Position numbers and translations under genes: made by a program. From RI-106 sp964496875 (lineage in GTDB: Bacteria; Cyanobacteriota; Vampirovibrionia; Obscuribacterales; Obscuribacteraceae): a stretch of DNA of 64,000 bases. Below, one piece after another: positions 44,712 to 51,638 of the stretch. The stretch is from assembly GCA_964496875.1 (NCBI GenBank), contig CAZCBH010000015.1, positions 10,126 through 74,125 of the forward strand. The letters are read 5' to 3'. Within the stretch, counting starts at the first letter, position 1; every line of letters starts with the position of its first letter. Under the pieces are notes generated by a model, which worked only from the letters and a program-made list of their open reading frames with translations, was not told the origin of the DNA and made no database searches.

Positions 44712-45987
44712 TCCCCGGCCAAAGTTCACAGACAATGAGCAGCAGAGGCGCAATAGTGCACCTCTGCTTTGCCTATCTCTGCTGATGCTGTTCTGCCTGG
44801 TCGGTATCTCTGAAGCGGTTGCAACAAAAATTGGTGATAGTGATACCAGCGATGCTTCGAGATCGGCAGCCCCTTTCGTAGTGCAGTCTATCGAACCCTT
44901 CGAGCCCCTCAACAAGCTTTTCAAAGTAAAGCGAGGTTGGGTCGGTGCCGATGGCGCTTATTCCGTGCCGGTGGCTCCCGGAAGGACCGTCTGGACTTTC
45001 GGCGATACCTGGATCGGTGCCATCGAAAATGGCCGTCGAGACAAGCCCCGCATGGTCAATAATACTGTGGCGGTGCAGAGCTGGAGCCTTGCCGATTTAG
45101 AAAACAGTCGGATGACTTACTATTGGCCCGGTGGATTTGAGCATCCAGGCTCTATGTGGGTTCCGGACAATGCGAAGCAGACCAAGACCTATTACTGGCC
45201 CGCCGACGGTGCCTGTTTCAATGGAAAGCTGTTCGTTTTTTTGCATAAGATTCGCACCAATCTGAAGCTTCCGGAGCCGTTTCAATTCGAGAGTGTCGGC
45301 GACGATCTGGTAGTTGTCGAGAATCCGCTCGAGGCACCGGAGCGTTGGCGCCAGGCAAAGCTGATTGTTTCCACCGACTCCAGAACTTTGCATCATGCTA
45401 CTGCTTGTCTTCTCGATGGAGAGTATCTCTACATCTATTCAAATTATTTTCCGGCTCGACGGGATATGAATCCCCATCCGCTTATCGTCTCGCGAATAAA
45501 AAAGAGCGATATGGACGATAAGAAGCCGGATCTGAGCCGTATCGAAAATTTGCTTCAAGATGGCTCCTGGTCCCGGGGGCTGAAGTGTGAAGGGGAGCCG
45601 AAGATTTTATTCATGGATGGTGCACCGGAGATGTCGGTCACCAGAGTCAAAGGCCTGCCTGGCTTCTTCGCCGTCTATATGCCTCCTCTCACCAAGCACA
45701 TCGCCATGCGCTGGGCTGAAAAGCCAGAGGGGCCCTGGAGTGAGCCTGTAACCCTTTATGACTGCCCGGAGAAGGAAGATTCTATTTTGCTCTACAGTGC
45801 GAAGGCTCATCAGGAGTTGCTGCCTGGTGAGGCTGCTTCCGGAACGTTGATACTAACTTATTGTCGAAACACGAAGAAGATGGAGGAGCATTTTTCTAAA
45901 CCGGATATTTATTTCCCCCAGGCTCTAAAAGTCAGGATCGAGTTTTATGGTAATCACGGGATTCAGGGTAATTCCGCTTCAAATTAG
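44692..45987 (+). CDS. exported DUF4185-like beta-propeller protein
   Basis: This encodes 431 residues from ATG 44692 (GTG 44689 is adjacent). A signal or anchor helix at residues ~25-45 leads to a propeller-like domain with VWTFGDTWIG, MVNNTVAVQSW, YYWPADGACFNGKLFVFLH and HHATACLLDGEYLYIYSNY. These are typical of DUF4185 and related glycoside-hydrolase-like five-bladed folds. Enzyme activity cannot be told. The start overlaps the end of the triple-AAA gene by 20 bp, so the two are translationally coupled although this product is exported. Confidence 0.75.
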   Translation: MAVVIPSPRPKFTDNEQQRRNSAPLLCLSLLMLFCLVGISEAVATKIGDSDTSDASRSAAPFVVQSIEPFEPLNKLFKVKRGWVGADGAYSVPVAPGRTVWTFGDTWIGAIENGRRDKPRMVNNTVAVQSWSLADLENSRMTYYWPGGFEHPGSMWVPDNAKQTKTYYWPADGACFNGKLFVFLHKIRTNLKLPEPFQFESVGDDLVVVENPLEAPERWRQAKLIVSTDSRTLHHATACLLDGEYLYIYSNYFPARRDMNPHPLIVSRIKKSDMDDKKPDLSRIENLLQDGSWSRGLKCEGEPKILFMDGAPEMSVTRVKGLPGFFAVYMPPLTKHIAMRWAEKPEGPWSEPVTLYDCPEKEDSILLYSAKAHQELLPGEAASGTLILTYCRNTKKMEEHFSKPDIYFPQALKVRIEFYGNHGIQGNSASN

Positions 45988-46092
45988 AGGTGGATTTTGA
46001 ATATCATGGTATGAAGAGACAGATCAGGATCCCGGAGAAGAGTTTGTTTAGAGGGCTGGCAAAGGCTTGATAGAGGCTTTAGAGAGGTTGAT

Positions 46093-47277
46093 ATGCGTAG
46101 TGTTTCGATGACAGGAAGCGATTGCCATTGGAGCTTGCGAAGACTGGGTTTGGCTTCGTTGGTTTGTTTCGGCTTCCTCGGGACGCAACTGGTGAGCGCG
46201 CCGGTTTTTGCTGTTCCCGGTCTCAACTCCAGCGATTCAGTAAAGAAGATTGTGGATATGATCAAGGTTTATTCGGAGCGCAATCAAAACGTCAATGTGT
46301 ATGATCTGGAGAAGGAGTTGCGCAACAGACCCCGACAGGCTGCACAAGCCCTTGTTGATCTTCTGGATACGAATAACAAGAATGTCCAGTTGCAAGCAGC
46401 AAGTGTTCTGGAGCGCCTTTCGACCAATCCGGATTTTTCTATTTCGGATAGCTCTTTGAAGACTTTGATTGCCATTTTGCGTGGGTCTAAAGAACCTGAA
46501 GTGAAGGCTTCTTTAGTCCGTGTGCTGGGTAACATAGGACCCAAAAACGAGGACGTGAAGGCTGCGATCATCGAAAATATCAGCGGTGATGCCGAGGCGA
46601 CCACAAAGCGCAATGCCATCGAAGCGCTGGCGAAACTCGCGCAGCAGGAGAAGCCTGAGTTTCACCGGAAATCCACGGAAATTTTAGTAGGGATTCTCAG
46701 AGGGGATGATGCTCCTTCGCTGCGCAAGGCGGCGGCGATTGCCTTGAGTCGCTATCACAACGATCCAGAGGTTGCTGTGCCCGCCTTGATAGACGCTCTG
46801 AACGACAACTATCTACTGGTCAGGACGGCGGCGGTGCAGGCGATTGGCAACTATCATTCCGGCGCTGAAGCGGCGGTTCCGCCCCTTCTCAAGTTGCTCG
46901 AAGAGGAGCCCAATGAGGGTATTCGATCCAGCTCTATCTACACTCTTCGAACGATAGGAAGAGAAGACCAGAGAGTGGTGGACAAATTCATTGAACTGCT
47001 CGATGACCCTAAGCTGGGGCGAAGTATCATGTCCTACTTGTACTACTTCGGCGATAGGGCAGCACCGGCGGTGCCGAAGTTGATCAAGATGCTCGATTCT
47101 TCGGACCGTTATCAAAGGCAGTACGCTTGCCGAGCACTCGGGGCAATCGGTATAGATGCCAAGGAAGCTCTGCCTGCACTGGAGAAAGCGACCAGAGACA
47201 GCGATGCCAGTGTACGCAGCAATGCCCAGACCGCGATAAACAACATTAATCGAATCAATGGCAATGGAAGCATGTGA
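46093..47277 (+). CDS. exported HEAT-repeat protein
   Basis: This encodes 394 residues. An N-terminal signal (cleavage near VFAVP, residue ~40) is followed by about seven HEAT/PBS-lyase-type repeats of ~37 residues (for example VPALIDALNDNYLLVRTAAVQAIGNYHSG and LIKMLDSSDRYQRQYACRALGAIG). These form a curved helical scaffold for binding partners. A periplasmic or surface location is inferred. The gene ends just before the convergent AbiEi-like gene. Confidence 0.88.
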   Translation: MRSVSMTGSDCHWSLRRLGLASLVCFGFLGTQLVSAPVFAVPGLNSSDSVKKIVDMIKVYSERNQNVNVYDLEKELRNRPRQAAQALVDLLDTNNKNVQLQAASVLERLSTNPDFSISDSSLKTLIAILRGSKEPEVKASLVRVLGNIGPKNEDVKAAIIENISGDAEATTKRNAIEALAKLAQQEKPEFHRKSTEILVGILRGDDAPSLRKAAAIALSRYHNDPEVAVPALIDALNDNYLLVRTAAVQAIGNYHSGAEAAVPPLLKLLEEEPNEGIRSSSIYTLRTIGREDQRVVDKFIELLDDPKLGRSIMSYLYYFGDRAAPAVPKLIKMLDSSDRYQRQYACRALGAIGIDAKEALPALEKATRDSDASVRSNAQTAINNINRINGNGSM

Positions 47278-47300
47278 TTGCTGTCTTCGATCAAGCGATA

Positions 47301-47909
47301 TCAGGTTGGATAGAAGACAGTGTATATCCAAAATGGCATAAATTTAAGTCTTTGCCTGAATTCGACGAATTCGTCAACTTGAAATCGTTTGAGCAGGTAG
47401 CGAACTTTCATCCTCAACCAGTTCCAATTGCGCCCGCCGATGAACCAGATAGCTTTCAGTAAGTCACCAGGATCGGTGTCAGGCAGACTCATTTTGCGTG
47501 GGCAGGCAGTAACATATTTGATGGTATATTTGCCGTATTTGAGGCGACTTGAGCTGCCGGAAGTATAGAACAGAAATTCGTTTTCTCTGCAGTCATATTC
47601 TTTGAGTAGCTGAATCTGGAGCGCTGCGGAGACACCATGGCGAGCAATTTTCTTTTTGAATACAGTAGCTTTGAATTCTGCAACCTCCTGAATTTCGGGC
47701 ATTCTTAGGCCAGGAATGTTCTTCTTGAAGACTCCGCGGGTGATGCGTCGGAGAACTCCAGTTTTTACCAGTTTGTGCAATTCCATATCAATAGCATTGC
47801 GTTTGCCAATGAATAGCAGTTCTCTGGTGGCAAACATGCAGTCGTCTGGCAAGCCATCGATGTGTTCTCGTACTCGCGCTGCGACGGCGATTACGTTGGC
47901 GACATTCAT
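47301..47909 (-). CDS. AbiEi-like / DUF6088 antitoxin-type protein, orphan
   Basis: This encodes 202 residues. The N-terminal winged-helix pattern (ARVREHIDGLPDDCMFATRELLFIGKRNAIDMELHKLVKTGVLRRITRGVFKK) is that of the AbiEi/DUF6088 transcriptional-regulator domain found in type IV toxin-antitoxin systems. The C-terminal half (TIKYVTACPRKMSLPDTDPGDLLKAIWFIG) matches the usual extension. The AbiEii nucleotidyltransferase toxin is not next to it on either strand. It may be a remnant or act in trans. Palindrome copy 2 lies 89 bp upstream of its start. Confidence 0.7.
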   Translation of the reverse strand: MNVANVIAVAARVREHIDGLPDDCMFATRELLFIGKRNAIDMELHKLVKTGVLRRITRGVFKKNIPGLRMPEIQEVAEFKATVFKKKIARHGVSAALQIQLLKEYDCRENEFLFYTSGSSSRLKYGKYTIKYVTACPRKMSLPDTDPGDLLKAIWFIGGRNWNWLRMKVRYLLKRFQVDEFVEFRQRLKFMPFWIYTVFYPT

Positions 47910-47997
47910 AGCTGTTGCCTCCTTCAGCTCTGATTTTTCCGTCTGTATTGTTAACGAATCAGAGCGGACGAAAGTTCAATGCTTCTCTATGCGAAAT

Positions 47998-48037
47998 TTC
48001 GTTAGAAAGAAAAAGTCAGGTTTTTCTTTCTAACGAA
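47998..48037. repeat. palindromic element, copy 2 of 3
   Basis: A 17-bp outer stem (TTCGTTAGAAAGAAAAA and its complement), with a central G-G mismatch and short loop, shares the core AGAAAGAAAAA with copies at 4659 and 61423. It lies upstream of the AbiEi-like gene and downstream of the CPBP protease gene, both on the minus strand, so it could act as the terminator of the latter or the operator of the former. Confidence 0.8.
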
Positions 48038-48113
48038 TTAGTGAGTATTGATACCAGTCCCAAAACTGCGAAACCATCAAATTGGGCGTCGAAGATGCGC
48101 TCTAAAACTAGCT

Positions 48114-49145
48114 CTAGGGATTGAATGCGAACAAGAACGTGGTCACAAAGTTAAAGCCGGCATGGCCGATGATTGTTGTTGTTGTGTTGGTGAATCGTCT
48201 AACTATTCCCATTACCACCGACCACAGTGCCACTTGAATGATGAAAATCGGCGCATGGGTGAATTGCGCATGCAGGATGCCGTGCAGGATAGCGGCAGGA
48301 AGAATGCCGATGGCGGGCTGAAGTGCTCCTCTAATAAGAGTCTCTTCTCCGACTCCTGCGAATATCGCTGTACAGAGAGCGATGAAAACCGACATGCCGA
48401 AGCCGCCAGCGACTGTGAAGGTTCCGGAATTGTACTGGGATAGCTTGGTGGCTAGATCCTGTTCGGCAAGACCGTGGGTATACAGAGACCAGGCCAGGTC
48501 GAAGCCGAAGCTGAATACGATGAGAGCTAGTCCTATCCCGACATGGGCCCAGGTCGGCTTCTCCCAGCCCAATCTTTTGAAAGCAGCTTTCCAGTCCCTG
48601 GTAATAAAGATTCCCACACCGCAAAAGGAGAGCAGAACAAGTCCGAGCCCGTTATAGCTAAAGAGCTGGATAATACTGATCGGTAGAGGAAAAGGAATCG
48701 CCGGGATATTGAAGTTTGCAGGATTGATTGTCTGGAGCATCATTCCGAAGGTGGTGATGTATATGAAGAGCCCGACCATATGCGGAACAGACGTCGGAAC
48801 GAAAATATCTCTATCCATAATAGAGCGGAAGACATTCATATGATGTCGTATTGGACCGGTGATGCATCGAAGTGAAACGATTCCATCTACCACGGTGAGC
48901 GCCTTGCTGTAGATATGCCGAACCGGCAGAATAAGGAGAAGCCCTGTCGCGGCAGCCATTGTGTAGAGCACCTGATTTGCCCAGGGAATGGTCGAGTCTT
49001 TGGTCACAACGGCGGCCAGCAACTCACAGCAGCAGAAGGAGCCGATAACTATTCTGATTATCCACTCCAGCCATTTTCGATTCCTGGCTAGATGCCCCAT
49101 GATGGCTAGTATTGAACAGCCCAGTATAAAAATAAGGTCAAGCAA
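48114..49145 (-). CDS. CPBP-family intramembrane metalloprotease
   Basis: This encodes about 343 residues with eight or so membrane helices. The CPBP (Abi) motifs are present in order: GVGEETLIRGAL (EExxxR), HGILHAQFTH and HAGFN, forming the intramembrane active site of Rce1-like proteases. Bacterial members act in prenyl-protein processing, bacteriocin self-immunity or membrane signalling; here the substrate is unknown. The start is set at TTG 49145 with GGAG about 8 nt upstream; the frame is open to TTG 49232, but that overlaps a promoter-like segment. Confidence 0.85.
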   Translation of the reverse strand: MLDLIFILGCSILAIMGHLARNRKWLEWIIRIVIGSFCCCELLAAVVTKDSTIPWANQVLYTMAAATGLLLILPVRHIYSKALTVVDGIVSLRCITGPIRHHMNVFRSIMDRDIFVPTSVPHMVGLFIYITTFGMMLQTINPANFNIPAIPFPLPISIIQLFSYNGLGLVLLSFCGVGIFITRDWKAAFKRLGWEKPTWAHVGIGLALIVFSFGFDLAWSLYTHGLAEQDLATKLSQYNSGTFTVAGGFGMSVFIALCTAIFAGVGEETLIRGALQPAIGILPAAILHGILHAQFTHAPIFIIQVALWSVVMGIVRRFTNTTTTIIGHAGFNFVTTFLFAFNP

Positions 49146-49218
49146 GGGAAATCTCCGATAAGATACTAAAGAAATGGGGTTCTTACTATTTTTAATGTTA
49201 CTCAGGCATGATAATATA

Positions 49219-49247
49219 TTGTCAAGATACAATTTGCCGGGTATCTT
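49219..49247 (+). promoter_or_regulatory. possible sigma-70 promoter for the gene at 49317
   Basis: TTGTCA and TATCTT are separated by 17 bp. A second -10-like TATGAT begins at 49249. It lies in the divergent region between the CPBP protease gene and the small exported protein gene. Spacing is ideal but the -10 match is partial. Confidence 0.35.
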
Positions 49248-49316
49248 CTATGATAGAGAATATGATGCATATTTACCCCGGTAAAAACACCTGAAGTTCG
49301 GAGGTGAAACAACTAG

Positions 49317-49538
49317 ATGAAGAAGAAGCTTTTTGCATCGGCACTATTAGCGGGAGTATTGGGGCTTGGCGTATTCGCCACGTCATCTTTCGCTAGTGGT
49401 CCTATTGTAATCGGTCCAGCACCTGCTCCGGCAGTTCCGCAGGCCACAATTGTTAAAACTTCGCCCCTGTCGGCGAAAGTTCTTAACACCTACAGGCAAG
49501 TAAGAGCATTCTGGCTATCTAGAGCCATTGTGCGCTAG
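49317..49538 (+). CDS. small exported protein, hypothetical
   Basis: This encodes 73 residues. A classic Sec signal (MKKKLFASALLAGVLGLGVFATSSFAS) is followed by a Pro/Ala/Val-rich segment (IGPAPAPAVPQATIV) and a basic C-terminal helix. GGAGGTG lies 11 nt upstream of the ATG. No family is recognised. A terminator-like stem follows at 49630. Confidence 0.65.
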   Translation: MKKKLFASALLAGVLGLGVFATSSFASGPIVIGPAPAPAVPQATIVKTSPLSAKVLNTYRQVRAFWLSRAIVR

Positions 49539-49629
49539 ATTCTGTCATCCAGGCAGCCTTTAGGAATCAAATTGATAGCAGGTCCCAAACCCTGCTGAAC
49601 GCAAGCAAACCTTCGGACTTAAAACGATT

Positions 49630-49649
49630 GGGTCGCCTTAGGGCGACCC
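49630..49649. terminator. stem-loop between convergent genes
   Basis: Perfect 8-bp arms GGGTCGCC and GGCGACCC flank a 4-nt loop, between the small exported protein gene (end 49538) and the FtsB-like gene (end 49740). No long T-tract follows on either strand; the minus strand continues AATCGTTTT. Confidence 0.5.
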
Positions 49650-49739
49650 GTTCGTCATTGTGCTAGGCAGGTTGTATTGTTTTTTTGTCGGAAGGTTAGA
49701 AGGTAGGCCAGTCTTTCATTTGACCAGCCATTTGCTCAC

Positions 49740-50039
49740 CTATTTAGCCAGCCTGATAATCACTTCTTCGCTGCCGGCTAAGTTAAGCCGCTCACGCGCC
49801 AGTCGCTCTATTCCGGTATTGGACTGGGAGCTGGACAGACCTTCTCTGAGCTCTTTATTGATCTCCCGTGCCTGCAGCTGTCCTGCTTTGAGAGCGAGCT
49901 GCTGGTTGTGAAGATAGATCTGCCGATCCACACTGGAGTGAATAGACCTGCCCACCTGCCAGATAGCGAAGAGACAGACAGCCATCACCAGAAGCTGGCG
50001 GATGATTCCTTTTCTTTCGTCCGGGTGAATAAAAGTCAT
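49740..50039 (-). CDS. FtsB/DivIC-like septum formation protein
   Basis: This encodes 99 residues: a short cytoplasmic N-terminus, one membrane helix (~14-32), a coiled-coil (residues ~38-70) and the FtsB/DivIC C-terminal signature GIERLARERLNLAGSEEVIIRL. FtsB/DivIC joins FtsL and FtsQ/DivIB to activate septal wall synthesis. It is the last gene of an operon, 25 bp after the phosphohexomutase gene, linking wall precursor supply with division. Confidence 0.85.
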   Translation of the reverse strand: MTFIHPDERKGIIRQLLVMAVCLFAIWQVGRSIHSSVDRQIYLHNQQLALKAGQLQAREINKELREGLSSSQSNTGIERLARERLNLAGSEEVIIRLAK

Positions 50040-50064
50040 ATCGTGCTCCTCCCGCTTTTAGCGA

Positions 50065-51576
50065 CTAAGCCTTTGCCCCTACGGTCTCAATTGGTCCTGC
50101 CGGACTCTTTTTTGCCGTTGGGTCCTTTTTTGGCGGCTTTTGTGCTTTGTCGGCCTCTTTTTCAAGGTCGCTCACAATCGCCTCCACTTGCTTGGCGAAG
50201 TCCTCGGCTACTTTGTTGGTGCGTTCACTGGAGGTTCCTTCATAGTAGAGTCGAATCAAGGGCTCTGTGCCACTCGGCCGGATCAAGAGCCAGTTGCTGT
50301 CGTCCAGGTAGAGCTTGAGACCGTCTTTGCGTCCTACTCTGGTCACTTTTTCTCCTGCCAGGGTCTCCAGTGGTTTCTCGGTGAGAATCTTCATCAGACC
50401 TTTCTGGGTAAAGTCATTGAGGCGCATGTCTGCCCGCAGATAGGTCAATTCATAACCGATCTCTTTCTGGAGATCATCCCAGATCTGGGATAGGGGCTTG
50501 CCTTCGAAAGCCATCATCTCGACCAGAAGGAGATTGGCCATGATGCCGTCTTTCTCGGGAATATGACCTTTGAAAGACATTCCACCGGACTCTTCTCCAC
50601 CAATGAGGATGTCTCTTTTGCGCATCTCTTCGCCGATGAACTTGAAGCCTACAGGGGTTTCAATTACCTCCAGATCGTATTTCTTCGCCAGTAGATCGAG
50701 AAAATGGGTGGTTGCGACAGTTCTTACAATCGCTCCTTTCTCTTTTCTGTTTTTGACCATGTGCATGGTGAGCAGGCAGAGGAGCTGGTTTGGAGAAAAA
50801 TAGTTGCCCTGCTCGTCTATGACGGCGAATCTATCGGCATCGCCATCGGTGGCAAGACCGACATCGAGCTTCTCGGTTTTGACCAGGCCGCTGAGGTCTC
50901 TCAAATATTGTTTCTTGGGCTCAGGCATACCGCCGCCGAAGAGGGGATCTCTGATATCGTGAAGTACTTTCACCGGCACTCCCCACTGACGCAGGATATG
51001 GTCGAGATAACCGCGACTGGTGCTGTAGAGCGCGTCGAAACCGACCTTTATGCCAGAAGAGACTATCTTCTTCATATTGATCAGATTGGCCACCGATCCT
51101 AGATATGGTGGCTGAGGATCGAAGTGAGGAACATCCTCTTTCGAGCATTCGATTTGAGCCGGGGTGCGGCTCAGGTTGCCGACTATTTTGGCGGAGATGT
51201 CGTCGGTGGCCGGACCGGCGTATTCTGGAATGTATTTGACACCACAGTATTCCGGGGGGTTGTGGCTTGCGGTGAACTGAAGCGCACCGGCGGTGGTTTC
51301 ATGCTGGGTTGCCCAGGCTATACAGGGTGTGGGAACGTCGCGGCTGGTCACTTTTACCGGAACGCCCATGGCCATAAGAACCTGGCCTGCTCTTTCGGCA
51401 AACTTGTCCGCCATGAAGCGGGTGTCATATCCAATCAAAAGGGGAGTACCCGCCGGGTAGTTCTCTCTGACATAGAGACCCACTGCGTAGGCAACACGCT
51501 CCACATTAGCGTAGGTGAACTCTTCGGCTATAACAGCTCTCCAACCGTCGGTACCGAATTTGATTACTTCTGCCAT
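50065..51576 (-). CDS. phosphoglucomutase / phosphomannomutase family enzyme
   Basis: This encodes 503 residues. All four alpha-D-phosphohexomutase landmarks are present: FGTDGWR at the N-terminus, the phosphoserine loop TASHNPPEYCG, the metal loop DGDADRFAV, and sugar-binding GGEESGGMSF with the phosphate-binding RPSGTEPLIRLYYE near the end. It interconverts hexose 1- and 6-phosphates; glucose, mannose or glucosamine cannot be told. The start is ATG 51576, where family alignment begins; a TTG at 51627 adds 17 residues. Confidence 0.93.
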   Translation of the reverse strand: MAEVIKFGTDGWRAVIAEEFTYANVERVAYAVGLYVRENYPAGTPLLIGYDTRFMADKFAERAGQVLMAMGVPVKVTSRDVPTPCIAWATQHETTAGALQFTASHNPPEYCGVKYIPEYAGPATDDISAKIVGNLSRTPAQIECSKEDVPHFDPQPPYLGSVANLINMKKIVSSGIKVGFDALYSTSRGYLDHILRQWGVPVKVLHDIRDPLFGGGMPEPKKQYLRDLSGLVKTEKLDVGLATDGDADRFAVIDEQGNYFSPNQLLCLLTMHMVKNRKEKGAIVRTVATTHFLDLLAKKYDLEVIETPVGFKFIGEEMRKRDILIGGEESGGMSFKGHIPEKDGIMANLLLVEMMAFEGKPLSQIWDDLQKEIGYELTYLRADMRLNDFTQKGLMKILTEKPLETLAGEKVTRVGRKDGLKLYLDDSNWLLIRPSGTEPLIRLYYEGTSSERTNKVAEDFAKQVEAIVSDLEKEADKAQKPPKKDPTAKKSPAGPIETVGAKA

Positions 51577-51638
51577 TTTATAGTACAACTCCCTCTTAAT
51601 CCGAACTTTTGTATGTTTTGCCTGCAAGTTCCGCTAGT

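Noticed and set aside
47274..47462. 62-aa plus-strand frame after the HEAT-repeat gene
   Set aside because: It lies antisense to the end of the recognisable AbiEi-like protein.
49197..49225. TTGACA on the minus strand as a promoter for the CPBP protease
   Set aside because: No acceptable -10 box at 16-18 bp spacing; the -35 match alone is not enough.
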